A program made the translations under genes and the position numbers. A stretch of 64,000 nucleotides of DNA from Stieleria marina (GTDB lineage Bacteria; Planctomycetota; Planctomycetia; Pirellulales; Pirellulaceae): NCBI GenBank assembly GCA_007741555.1, contig CP036526.1, positions 3,782,001 through 3,846,000 of the forward strand. Direction: 5' to 3'. Below are positions 17,362-26,752 of this stretch, in pieces; position 1 is the stretch's first letter; each line of letters opens with the position of its first letter. The notes under the pieces were generated by a model, which did no database searches, was not told the DNA's origin, and worked only from the letters and a program-made list of their open reading frames with translations.

Positions 17362-17979
17362 GAAGTAAATGAGGGCAAGATGGTTGACGCCAATTTGCGG
17401 TGATTTGACCGATTGCGAAAATATCTTCGCACTATCCCAGAACCCGATCGGTTTTCGGGTGCCGGTGTCTCGCTGCATCAACGTCGATTTGACCGCTCCT
17501 CGACTCTGACAGCACTAGCCGCTGCGCACTTTGCGTTAACCATTGCACCCATCGAATCCGTCGCGCGACTCAAATTTGGCTACGTTGGTAAGTTCTGTTT
17601 CCAGATCGCTCGGAGCGCAGACGCATGCAACATCGATCGACCCGTCGTGTCAAGAGAGTCGCAAAAAGTCGGCCCTGCGAGCCGACGGCAAATCACCCGC
17701 ACTTGGCTTTTGGGGCCGACCTAGCGGACGGCCAGCATCCTTAGTACCGGGCATCCATCTATCAGCATCCCTACAATCGATTTGCACAAGCACATTTGAA
17801 CGCTCATGCGGTTTGTATCGCCGGCCTGGCAAAAGTCGCACCTCTTGCGAACTGAAAAAGATCTTGACGCGTTGTTTGGCGACGATTCTTTGCGCCCAAT
17901 GTCGCCCACCTGCTACACTACAACGTTCCGCCGCCTGGCGTAGAGCCGTTCCAAACGCCATGTCATCGAGTCAGTTTCT
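17362..17979. other. Divergent intergenic region between marR and the Mac-type cassette
   Basis: About 620 nt separate the marR operator from the adaptor gene on the plus strand. It should contain the promoter of the plus-strand export cassette. Open frames here look like chance: no family motifs and no ribosome sites. A weak hairpin (GTCGGC/GCCGAC, 17668-17686) is present. I see nothing else. Confidence 0.5.
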
Positions 17980-19704
17980 ATGAAACCAAACTTTCGTACC
18001 GTCGGTTTGCTTGCCAGTATTCTTGCTTGTGTCGCTCTGCTGGGGTTTGGGGTTAAGGAGTTCGCTGGCAAAAGCGACGTGAAAGGCACGTACGTGTTTT
18101 ACACAGTTCAAAAGACAGATCTACCGATCGTGGTGACGGAACGGGGAAACTTAGAAAGCCAAGTCGAAACCACTATCGCGTGCCAAGTTGAGAACATTGG
18201 CGACCGTAGCAGCTCAGGAACGCAGATCATTTTCATCGTGCCGAATGGCAGCGCGGTCGAAAAAGACCAATTGCTTGTCGAATTTGATTCGGCCACTATT
18301 CGAGATCGGCTAGACGAGCAGACGCTCGCTTTTCAGCGTGCAACGTCGTCCAAGACTCAGGCGATCGCGAAGTACGAGAATCAGTTGTTGCAGAACCAAA
18401 CCTCGTTGGCGGAAGCCAAGCTCCAAAAGGAACTCGCGGTCATCGAACTTGAGATGTACAAGGATGAACAAGACGGTACGGCAAAGTTGGCGAAGGAAGA
18501 GATTGATCGAAAAGTCGACGAATCCAAAAACGCAGCGAACGAGGCGCGTGCCACTCTCGAGCTCGCCGAAGTCGAGCGAGACGGAATGAAAGAGCTTTTC
18601 AAGTTGGGATACCGAGGCAAGAGTGACCTGGAACAAAGCCGCCTCAAGTATCTCCAGGCAGAAGACAAACTCGCTTCATCCCTCAACCAGATCAAGACGT
18701 TTCATGGCAACCGACGGAAACTTGATCGCTTTGAGCGATTGATGGAAGAGAAGCGATTGCAGGGTGCCGTCGACACTGCCGATCGAAGCATTCAGCAGGT
18801 GATCAACGACAACAAGTCGCTACTGGAACAGGCACTTGCCGCCAAGAATGAAGCCATCAACACAGAGACGAAAGAGAAAGAGCGTCTTGAGCGGATGCAA
18901 GCTCAACTTGTCAATTGCAAGATTTACGCTCCTCACAGCGGCATGGTTGTGTACAAACGCGAGCGTCGTGGGAATACGGAAATCATGGAAGGTGCCATGG
19001 TGCGTGAGCGACAAGACATTTTGACGCTTCCAGATCTTTCCAAAATGAAGGTCAAAACTCAGGTTCATGAAGCCGCGTTGGATCAGATACGTCCGGGGCT
19101 GCCAGCCTCGATTCGTGTCGATGCATTCCCTGATCGAACCTATCGCGGCGTTGTTGAAAAAGTCGGTGTTGTTCCCACGTCCAGCGGTGGGTGGTACGGC
19201 TCAGGTGGCGTGAAAACCTACGAGACCGAAGTTCGCTTGTTCGACGAAGTCGAAAGTCTGAAGCCCGGCATGACGGCAGTGGTCGATATGCACGTCGACC
19301 GTATCGAGGACATCTTGGCCGTCCCGGTACAGTCGATCATTCAAACCGATGGTGAGACATGGTGTTACATCGAAGGCGAAAATGGGGTGATTCGGAAACC
19401 GGTTCAGATCGGCCGGTCAAACGACAAATTCGTGCATGTCCAAGAGGGCATCGCTCCGGGTGACCTTGTCGTATTGAATTCGATGGATATTTACGAGCAA
19501 CAAAACGATCAGCCGAAAGGGATTTCAGCTGATTCGGGCGCACCAGAGATGTCTGAATCGCTTGCCCAAGTCGGTTACGATACTGCAAAAGGTGACTTGA
19601 CCGCTAATGCCGCAATGAAACAGGGCGGTGGCAAAGGTTCGGCAGCTCCAGTGAGCTCGCCGAAAAGACAAGTCAATGCTGCGGCACGCGCGAGTGCTAA
19701 ATAA
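17980..19704 (+). CDS. MacA/HlyD-like periplasmic adaptor
   Basis: This 574-residue adaptor is anchored by one N-terminal helix (about residues 7-24). A biotinyl-lipoyl-like start (TERGNLESQ) leads into a long coiled-coil hairpin (about 105-300) rich in Glu, Lys and Gln. The returning lipoyl half (IYAPHSGMVVYKR) follows, then a beta-barrel and membrane-proximal domain (GLPASIRVDAFPDRTYRGVV). The C-terminal 70 residues are low-complexity. It starts a plus-strand cassette with a MacB-type permease 2 nt downstream and a TolC-family gene beyond. The likely role is to bridge the inner-membrane permease to the outer-membrane component. Confidence 0.88.
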   Translation: MKPNFRTVGLLASILACVALLGFGVKEFAGKSDVKGTYVFYTVQKTDLPIVVTERGNLESQVETTIACQVENIGDRSSSGTQIIFIVPNGSAVEKDQLLVEFDSATIRDRLDEQTLAFQRATSSKTQAIAKYENQLLQNQTSLAEAKLQKELAVIELEMYKDEQDGTAKLAKEEIDRKVDESKNAANEARATLELAEVERDGMKELFKLGYRGKSDLEQSRLKYLQAEDKLASSLNQIKTFHGNRRKLDRFERLMEEKRLQGAVDTADRSIQQVINDNKSLLEQALAAKNEAINTETKEKERLERMQAQLVNCKIYAPHSGMVVYKRERRGNTEIMEGAMVRERQDILTLPDLSKMKVKTQVHEAALDQIRPGLPASIRVDAFPDRTYRGVVEKVGVVPTSSGGWYGSGGVKTYETEVRLFDEVESLKPGMTAVVDMHVDRIEDILAVPVQSIIQTDGETWCYIEGENGVIRKPVQIGRSNDKFVHVQEGIAPGDLVVLNSMDIYEQQNDQPKGISADSGAPEMSESLAQVGYDTAKGDLTANAAMKQGGGKGSAAPVSSPKRQVNAAARASAK

Positions 19705-19706
19705 CC

Positions 19707-20999
19707 ATGTGGCGAGATACGATTCAGGTTGGCGTCAAGAATCTTTTGTTGCACAAACTGCGAAGCCTGCTGACCATGCTGGGTGTGATCTTGGGTGCCG
19801 GTTCGGTCATTGCCATGCTGGCGATTGGCGAAGGATCCAAACGTGAAGCCCTTGAGCAAATTCGGCTTCTCGGTGCCAACAATATCATCATTCGAAGTGT
19901 CAAGCCTGGGCAAGGCGGTGGCGGTGACGAGAGCTCGTCGGCGTCTCAACAAGCGACCAGCGCAATCCTGGAATATGGTCTCAAGTACCGAGATTTTGAA
20001 CGTCTCAAAGCAACCATCCCCACCATCCTCAACGCGATGCCCATTGCGTTGGTGACGCAACCCGCATTTCATAATGGTCGCAACATACCCAATGCCAGGA
20101 TTCTAGGTGTTACGCCGGATTACTTGGGCATCAAGAACGCCCAAATGCGGCACGGCCGTTTTATCTCGTCCCCGGATGGCCACAACCGTGCCAATGTTGC
20201 CGTTCTTGGTGCAGGCGCTGCCCAGCGTTTGTTCCAGTTCAAGGACCCACTGGGGCAGTCCATTCTGTTGGGCGAAGATGTTTATCGAGTGATCGGTGTG
20301 CTCTCTGGGCAAGGCAGCGGGAACGCGACGCCTGGTGCGGTAGGCCAACAGGATCTCAACGATGACATCTACATTCCTATCGCCTGCGCTCGAACTCGGT
20401 TTGGCGAAGTGCAAGGAATCAGCAGTGCAGGTACGCAGAGCTTTGAACGCACCGAATTAAACGAGATCACGCTTCAGGTAGCCGATCCGAAACAAGTCAG
20501 CCTGACTGCTGGAATGGTTCGAGTCTTGTTGGAGCAAACCCATCCCATCAAAGACGATTTTCGGATGGTCATTCCGCTCGAATTGCTCAAGCGTGCCGAA
20601 GAAGAGAAACGAATTTGGAATCTCGTACTGGGAAGCATCGCAGGGATCTCACTCCTGGTGGGCGGGATCGGCATCATGAACATCATGCTGGCCAGCGTCA
20701 CCGAACGAACCCGCGAAATCGGGATCCGACGCGCGTTGGGCGCGAAACGTCGCGACATTACATTTCAGTTTCTAGTGGAGACTGTTTTGCTTTCATCCAC
20801 TGGCGGCGTTTTGGGAGTGGTACTGGGTGTCACTATCCCGTGGGTTGTCAGCAATTTTTCAGACATTGAAACGATCGTTCAGTGGTGGTCCGTCGCACTT
20901 GCCTTCTTTATCTCGGTCGGTGTGGGAGTCATCTTCGGAGTGTACCCTGCTCGACGGGCGGCGATGATGGATCCGATCGAAGCGTTACGACACGAATAG
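19707..20999 (+). CDS. MacB-type ABC transporter permease (FtsX domain), no ATPase fused
   Basis: This 430-residue protein has the MacB/FtsX permease layout. A first helix (SLLTMLGVILGAGSVIAML) precedes a large periplasmic MacB-PCD-like domain (about 50-270). Three C-terminal helices carry the typical SLLVGGIGIMNIMLASVTE, EIGIRRALGAKRRDI and YPARRAAMMDPIEALRHE. E. coli MacB has an N-terminal ATPase on the same chain; here it is absent. No separate ATPase gene lies in this cassette or window. It starts 2 nt after the adaptor stop. The ATPase partner must be supplied elsewhere, if the transporter is active. Confidence 0.9.
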   Translation: MWRDTIQVGVKNLLLHKLRSLLTMLGVILGAGSVIAMLAIGEGSKREALEQIRLLGANNIIIRSVKPGQGGGGDESSSASQQATSAILEYGLKYRDFERLKATIPTILNAMPIALVTQPAFHNGRNIPNARILGVTPDYLGIKNAQMRHGRFISSPDGHNRANVAVLGAGAAQRLFQFKDPLGQSILLGEDVYRVIGVLSGQGSGNATPGAVGQQDLNDDIYIPIACARTRFGEVQGISSAGTQSFERTELNEITLQVADPKQVSLTAGMVRVLLEQTHPIKDDFRMVIPLELLKRAEEEKRIWNLVLGSIAGISLLVGGIGIMNIMLASVTERTREIGIRRALGAKRRDITFQFLVETVLLSSTGGVLGVVLGVTIPWVVSNFSDIETIVQWWSVALAFFISVGVGVIFGVYPARRAAMMDPIEALRHE

Positions 21000-21009
21000 A
21001 AAACGACTC

Positions 21010-21282
21010 ATGCTTCGATCGATCATCCCACCATTTTGCCTAATCCTTGCCCTGCTGCTGGCAATCACAGGGTTTTCAATGCTGGCATTTGGTGCGCCGG
21101 AGCCAAGCGTGCCACTGCAGGCGGCACGCGCCCTCGGTGATGACCTGACGACATCGACACTGGAAGGCAACCTAAAACGGAAGCAGACTTCGCGAGTCGT
21201 CTTGATCACATCGATTTTTGTGGGGTCTGGCTTGATGACCTTCATCGCGTTTGCGTCGATGGGTAAGTCACCCCAAAAATAG
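21010..21282 (+). CDS. Small hypothetical membrane protein
   Basis: This 90-residue frame starts 10 nt after the permease stop, so it probably belongs to the same transcript. Two hydrophobic segments are visible: about residues 5-28 (PFCLILALLLAITGF) and about 62-83 (VVLITSIFVGSGLMTFIAF). A charged loop with KRKQTSR separates them. I recognise no family. Position between permease and TolC-like gene suggests an accessory role in the export complex, but this is inference. Confidence 0.6.
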   Translation: MLRSIIPPFCLILALLLAITGFSMLAFGAPEPSVPLQAARALGDDLTTSTLEGNLKRKQTSRVVLITSIFVGSGLMTFIAFASMGKSPQK

Positions 21283-21457
21283 GCTCAAGCCCTAGTACCC
21301 CTACAACCCGAACCTGACGTCGTCAGATTGCGCCGGGTCGTTGGGATTCTCCTGCTTGTCACGAGAGTGACGAACCGAACAGTCTTGTGAGTCGTTCCGT
21401 GTGTGTCCGATTGCACGGATTTGTCGAATGGACGTGATAGGCAAGGAGATTCCCTAC

Positions 21458-24400
21458 GTGAATCGCAAATGGATCTTAGGATTATTGCTGATTTTGGCTG
21501 CTTGCGTGTGTGCGACTGGTTGTTCACGTGATCACTATCGGATCCGGGCGGACAATGATGCTTATTCTCGGATCCTTGAAAAGTCGCAATGCACACCTTG
21601 GGCCGTTCCCAGTGATCACAGCGTCTACCCCGCACCGGATTCCCGCTTGTACCAGCCGACTTGCGTAAACGATCCTCGCTTGCCGAGTCCATCGCCGCAA
21701 CTGTACGCCTATGAGCTGCCCGAGCTACCAGAACACAAAGCATCACGGTTTATTCCGCGTCAATCAAGCTTTGAGGGAAAATCAAATATTACCCCAACCG
21801 GCGTGGGCGAACCCTCTTCTGCACCGCTAGGTCGGCCCCCGAAAAATGAAGGGCAAGACAAGAACGATCCAACGGGCGAGGGATTAGAGCTTACTGTTGC
21901 CAAAGTAAGTTACTCCAAGCCACCCGGAGCAGCCGCAGACTCAGCACCCAACGAGTTGCAGCCAGCAACGCAAACGGAACTGTTGCCAAAGCCGAAACCT
22001 GATCCGAATAAGTCATTCGAGGAATTGCTGCGCTCAGGACTCAAGAAGGATCAGGATTCCCAGAAAGGCCAGGATTCTCAAACTAGCTCTGATTCAAATG
22101 AAATGGCAGACACTGCCGAGCAAGACAACAAGGATCCGGACGAGGACAAAGAGGCCGACGAAGAAACCCAGGAAGTTCAGGCCAATCAGGTTCCCTTGCC
22201 GCGGTCTTACTGGGAAACGATTCCGATCGAATGCCTGTCGCGAATGTTTGAATTCAAAAGTGTGCGAGATGAGTACGCACGATCATTTGGCAGCCCTGTC
22301 AAAGAATCGCAACTCGACCCATCGCCGCGGCTCGCCCTCGAAGACATTATCTCGCTCACGTTGCTGAACAGTCGCGAGCTTCAGACGCAGAAAGAGGCGT
22401 TGTATCGAGTGGCACTGACGTTGACGTTACAGCGTTTCGCCTACCAGCTGAAACCGTCGGTCGGAAATAATGGCTCCAGTGCCGGTTACATTCACAATCG
22501 GTCCGGAGGAGAAGAGGTCAATACGCTGGGATTGCCAACCAATTTCCAGCTTGAAAAAATGCTCTACACCGGTGGCGACTTCATTGGACGTTTCGCAAAC
22601 GACGTCCTGTTGACGTTCAACGGACCGCAAGGCTTTACAGCGGATGTAGGGTCAGAACTTCTTTTCAGCTTTTCGCAGAGCCTCCTGCAACGCGATGTTC
22701 AGCTAGAGAGCTTGACGCAAGCGGAACGAGACGTCGTGTACGCGGCACGTGATTTCACGCGTTTTCGAAAAGAACTTTTTGTTCAGCAGGCTTCTGACTA
22801 TTACAGCTTGATTCGGCAGTTTCGTCAGATCGAAATCCAATGCCAAAACTACTTTACGCTTGCTCGCGAATTCAACCAACGATCCGTCGAAATTAAATAC
22901 GGAATGGCGGCTAGGACGCAGTTGGACCAAGTCGAACAGCAAGTGATCAACGGACGCCAAAGTATTCTGTCATCCTGCACCAACCTTGAGAACGCGCTCG
23001 ACAGTCTAAAAATTCGGATGGGTATTCCCACCGAACAGCCGCTCAATATTGATTTGTCCGAGCTGGACCTGCTCACGTTGCGGGACGAACTGGCCGTCAA
23101 TGCGGAGTTAATTGAGCGAACACGAACACGCATTCGCCGTGAGATCAATGCCGAGTCAAGATCCGCTTTCGTAGTACTCGGTGGTGTTTCTCAGCTCGCC
23201 GAACAGATGGTCGATTCCATCCATTTGCGAGAAAAGCTAAGCGACCAGCCACTCGATTCGACCGACTTGGAGAATCGTCTGCTGGAATTGCGAATCGAGG
23301 CAGCAGATATCGACATTGCGGAAGACCGCAGTGTTTTGGATCAAGAGTTGGCCGACGAGGCACCGGATTCGACGAAAGTGATCCAGCGGCGGCGCGATGT
23401 TTCGCAAGAGTTACTGCGTAAGGTGCTTTGGCAAATTCGTCGCTTGGATCAAACCGGAAAAATCGATCAAGAGCAAGACGAAGATGATCAGTCGATTGAT
23501 GGCCAACAAGCTGGCGGTAAACAACAAGCTGGCGATGAAAAGGGGCAAAGCGATCAGCAAGACGACAGCCAGTCGGAGGAAGTCACCGGATGGATCAATC
23601 TGTACGAAGCATTTGGCGATCGGCTGGTGGATCTCGAAGACAGCTTCTTAAACGCCATCTTCAAAGAACAATCCAGTGCAGGTTCCGATGTCAACGAAGT
23701 CCAGGATGCGGAATCACGCTTGATCCAAGCGGCATTGACCCTACAGGAGGACTTGCAGTCCTTTGCTGATCAACTTGACGAACGATTAGGACGGGTCGCG
23801 GCAACAGACGACGCTGGATTTGATGAGCGGGCGATTGAATTTGCGAATGAATTGATGAGGGAAAGCGAACGATTTCGAGATGGTGCGAGCGGGGGACTTG
23901 CTCCCATCGAGATTGCGATGGATGAAGCAATGATGACGGCTCTGGTTCAACGATTTGACTTGATGAACCAAAGAGGCTTTCTCGCCGACGACTGGCGGCA
24001 AATTAAGTACGCGGCCGACGATTTGAAGTCGATTCTTAATCTCACCGCGTCTCAGTCGATTCGCACTCGAAGCGGCGAAAACCAACCATTTGACTTCAAC
24101 TTCGATGACAGCACAACTCGCGTGGGTGTGTCACTGGATCTTCCGTTTAATCGTCGTGCGCAACGTAATCAGTTTCGCGCTTCGCTGTTCAACTACCAGC
24201 GAACACTAAGAAACGTGATGCAGTTGGAAGACAACATCAAACTGGCAATCCGCCGAGACCTTCGATCTTTGAAACTGAACGGGCAACAGTATGCCAATGA
24301 TATTGCTGGTGCTGCATTGGCGTCCGAGCGAGTTACGGGCACGGAGTTGGAAGTTCGCAGTGGGTTCGCGACGTCACGTGACTTTTTGGAATCGCAGCAA

Positions 24401-24769
24401 GCCTACGTACAGGCTATCAGCGGCGTTGCGTCCGACCACATCAACTATATCGTGGGGCGATTGCAACTGTTCTTGGATCTTGAATCATTGACGGTCGGAG
24501 ACAACGGGTTTTGGGAACAGTTGTATGATGAACAGCATCAGCCTATGCCTCAGTATCAACTGCCCTCCTATGCACGACCAGGTTACGGAAGATTGCATGC
24601 GAATCTAAAGTACTCGAAACTGATCAATCGAATGCGTTGCGTACCCGATGGTGTTTCAGTGATCAATGCACCAGAGCGTGACCAAGCATTAGGCGACCAA
24701 GGCATGATTGAACAACGTCAGAGTTTAGATTCTCCGTTGTCAGCTGAGAGGGCTTCGGTGCAGAAGTGA
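21458..24769 (+). CDS. Very large TolC-family outer-membrane lipoprotein
   Basis: I start this gene at a GTG (21458) with AAGGAG nine nt upstream; the product is about 1103 residues. The signal segment contains a lipobox (LILAAC, Cys16). An acidic, Pro/Gln/Asp-rich region (about 30-250) precedes the TolC/OEP core. The first OEP half (LEDIISLTLLNSRELQTQKEA onward) and the second half (VGVSLDLPFNRRAQRN) are separated by about 350 residues. That insert includes a charged Gln/Asp tract (DQEQDEDDQ). Ordinary TolC proteins have about 450 residues. It should form the trans-outer-membrane duct for the upstream adaptor and permease. Confidence 0.82.
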   Translation: MNRKWILGLLLILAACVCATGCSRDHYRIRADNDAYSRILEKSQCTPWAVPSDHSVYPAPDSRLYQPTCVNDPRLPSPSPQLYAYELPELPEHKASRFIPRQSSFEGKSNITPTGVGEPSSAPLGRPPKNEGQDKNDPTGEGLELTVAKVSYSKPPGAAADSAPNELQPATQTELLPKPKPDPNKSFEELLRSGLKKDQDSQKGQDSQTSSDSNEMADTAEQDNKDPDEDKEADEETQEVQANQVPLPRSYWETIPIECLSRMFEFKSVRDEYARSFGSPVKESQLDPSPRLALEDIISLTLLNSRELQTQKEALYRVALTLTLQRFAYQLKPSVGNNGSSAGYIHNRSGGEEVNTLGLPTNFQLEKMLYTGGDFIGRFANDVLLTFNGPQGFTADVGSELLFSFSQSLLQRDVQLESLTQAERDVVYAARDFTRFRKELFVQQASDYYSLIRQFRQIEIQCQNYFTLAREFNQRSVEIKYGMAARTQLDQVEQQVINGRQSILSSCTNLENALDSLKIRMGIPTEQPLNIDLSELDLLTLRDELAVNAELIERTRTRIRREINAESRSAFVVLGGVSQLAEQMVDSIHLREKLSDQPLDSTDLENRLLELRIEAADIDIAEDRSVLDQELADEAPDSTKVIQRRRDVSQELLRKVLWQIRRLDQTGKIDQEQDEDDQSIDGQQAGGKQQAGDEKGQSDQQDDSQSEEVTGWINLYEAFGDRLVDLEDSFLNAIFKEQSSAGSDVNEVQDAESRLIQAALTLQEDLQSFADQLDERLGRVAATDDAGFDERAIEFANELMRESERFRDGASGGLAPIEIAMDEAMMTALVQRFDLMNQRGFLADDWRQIKYAADDLKSILNLTASQSIRTRSGENQPFDFNFDDSTTRVGVSLDLPFNRRAQRNQFRASLFNYQRTLRNVMQLEDNIKLAIRRDLRSLKLNGQQYANDIAGAALASERVTGTELEVRSGFATSRDFLESQQAYVQAISGVASDHINYIVGRLQLFLDLESLTVGDNGFWEQLYDEQHQPMPQYQLPSYARPGYGRLHANLKYSKLINRMRCVPDGVSVINAPERDQALGDQGMIEQRQSLDSPLSAERASVQK

Positions 24770-24798
24770 TTCTGGCGACTTTTTGGTAAACTTGAACG

Positions 24799-26268
24799 AT
24801 GCACCATGCAACCTGCCAGCCTGCTCCACTTTCGCCTGGACGCAAACGCCTGTTTCGATTCGGTGCGATCCTATTGGGGTGTTTTGCGGTCGTCGTGATC
24901 GAAGGTTTACTTCGACTGGTGGGCGTTGCTCCGTTCGTTCCGCCTGCGGATCCCATGGTAGGCTTCAGCGATGTGCGGCCGCTGTTCAAGATCAATGCGA
25001 CCGGTGACCGCTACGAAATTCCCCAGTCTAGGCAAGCGTTCTTTCAGCCCGATTCCTTTGATGCAACAAAGGATTCGAACGAATTCCGAGTCTTTTGTTT
25101 CGGTGGTTCGACCGTTCAAGGCCGACCGTATTCCATCGAAACCTCCTACACGGCTTGGTTAGAAATGTCACTGCGAGCCGCTGATGCGAGCAAGAAATGG
25201 CAAGTAATCAATTGCGGTGGTGTCTCCTATGCGAGCTACCGACTGGTACCGATCATGACGGAGACCCTGGATTACCAGCCAGACCTCTTTATTGTCTATA
25301 CGGGCCACAATGAATTCTTGGAGTCGCGAAGCTATCCGGAGATCAAACGTCAGCCTCGCTGGCAGAGGAATCTGTTCAACACGGTCTCGCAATCGCGGAT
25401 CTACGGTTTGATCAACCAGATGATGCCGGCCGATCCGCCCAGGAAGAAAATCAACTTGCAGAGCGAGGTCGATGCGTTGCTGGATTATCAAGGTGGCTTG
25501 GCGAAATACCATCGAGATGATGCGTGGCGAGATGGCGTGATTTACGAGTACGAACAGAATGTAAAACGTCTGATTGAGATCGCTCGCGAGAATCAGATCC
25601 CATTAATTCTGATCAACCCGGCTTCGAATTTGCGAGACACACCGCCGTTTAAGGTTGAATTGCCAGGTTCATTCACCCCCGCACAAAAAAAAGAGTTTCA
25701 GAGTCGATGGGACGCCGCAAAATCCGCACCCTGGGATAACCTTGGTGTCAAACTTGCCGCCGTTCAAACTGTATTGGAGCTGGACAACCGGCACGCCGAA
25801 GCTCACTTCTTGGCAGCAAAGGTCTACGAAGCTCTCGGGGATCTGTCTCACGCCAAACTGGCATATCTGCGTGCAAAAGACGAAGACATCTGTCCGCTGC
25901 GAATGTTGGAACCGATGTACGACTCTCTACAGTCCATTGCAAGCCAAACACGTACTGAATTGATTGACATCCGCGCCCAATTTGAAGCGGAGGCAGAGTA
26001 TGGAATTCCGGGAGATGATCAATTTATCGATCACGTGCACCCGCACATCAGTGGACATCAAAAAATTGCCCTCGCGATTTTCGAGGCTCTCGTGAACCGA
26101 GAGGTGGTTTATCCTGGGAATAGGTGGCAGACCCGCCGAGATAAGCTCTACGCCGAACATTTCGATACTTTACCCGACAACTACTTTCCAGAAAGCGTCG
26201 AGCGGCTACGTGGACTCAAACGTTGGGCGGCCGGACGAGCCCTGCGTCTAAAACTGAGTGACCAATAG
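24799..26268 (+). CDS. Membrane-anchored SGNH-like hydrolase with TPR-like segment
   Basis: This 489-residue protein has one N-terminal membrane helix (about 18-40) and a periplasmic SGNH-type domain. Ser104 lies in CFGGSTVQG, Gly in NCGGVSYAS, Asn171 in YTGHNEF and the Asp/His pair in FIDHVHPHISGHQ. An alpha-helical insertion (about 325-390, WDNLGVKLAAVQTVLELDNRHAEAH) resembles TPR repeats. Such proteins occur near extracellular polysaccharide and sorting genes in planctomycetes, but the substrate here is unknown. It begins 29 nt after the TolC-family gene and may be cotranscribed. Confidence 0.78.
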   Translation: MHHATCQPAPLSPGRKRLFRFGAILLGCFAVVVIEGLLRLVGVAPFVPPADPMVGFSDVRPLFKINATGDRYEIPQSRQAFFQPDSFDATKDSNEFRVFCFGGSTVQGRPYSIETSYTAWLEMSLRAADASKKWQVINCGGVSYASYRLVPIMTETLDYQPDLFIVYTGHNEFLESRSYPEIKRQPRWQRNLFNTVSQSRIYGLINQMMPADPPRKKINLQSEVDALLDYQGGLAKYHRDDAWRDGVIYEYEQNVKRLIEIARENQIPLILINPASNLRDTPPFKVELPGSFTPAQKKEFQSRWDAAKSAPWDNLGVKLAAVQTVLELDNRHAEAHFLAAKVYEALGDLSHAKLAYLRAKDEDICPLRMLEPMYDSLQSIASQTRTELIDIRAQFEAEAEYGIPGDDQFIDHVHPHISGHQKIALAIFEALVNREVVYPGNRWQTRRDKLYAEHFDTLPDNYFPESVERLRGLKRWAAGRALRLKLSDQ

Positions 26269-26752
26269 TGTGCTCGCCACTCGTGCCCATTCAAAGGCTA
26301 AGAGTACCGCAGAGACGGAGAACATGTCTGGTAGACAACGCTGTATCAAACCATCCTGCATCCATCTTGAACTGCACACGCGACTGCAAATCAACGCCGC
26401 GCACCGCAATATAGAAATTGCTGATTTGCTTCATCAACAGATCGAAGTCAACGTTGGCCACATGCCCGTGCACACGCCCTATTTATCAAATTGCATTATT
26501 CACTGCTCTGATGGTGACTAACGGAGTAGAAAAATTGAACAGCCAGCCTCGGAAAAAATTTCGGGCTTTCGCGTTGGCAAAAGAGAGAACCTTGCGATGA
26601 CGAAAATCACCCGGGATTGCTCGCAACTTCAATGTGAGATTCTCCTCATCATCTCAGTTACACTCCAAATTGGCCGCATCCTCCAGTGCACATGCGTTCG
26701 TGATCTCGTTTCACGAACCACCAATTCGCGACGCGGCGCCCTTGGACAAAAA
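26269..26752. other. Intergenic region between two convergent genes
   Basis: About 480 nt lie between the stops of the SGNH gene (plus) and the LRR gene (minus). A 60-codon minus-strand frame at 26291-26473 has fairly protein-like composition (HVANVDFDLLMKQISNFYIAV) and might be the remnant of a decayed gene, but I cannot assign it. I see no terminator with a clear stem and T-tract. Confidence 0.4.

Noticed and set aside
26291-26473. 60-codon minus-strand frame in the gap after the SGNH gene
   Set aside because: Looks somewhat protein-like but is short, has no ribosome site and no recognisable family; noted only in the intergenic entry.
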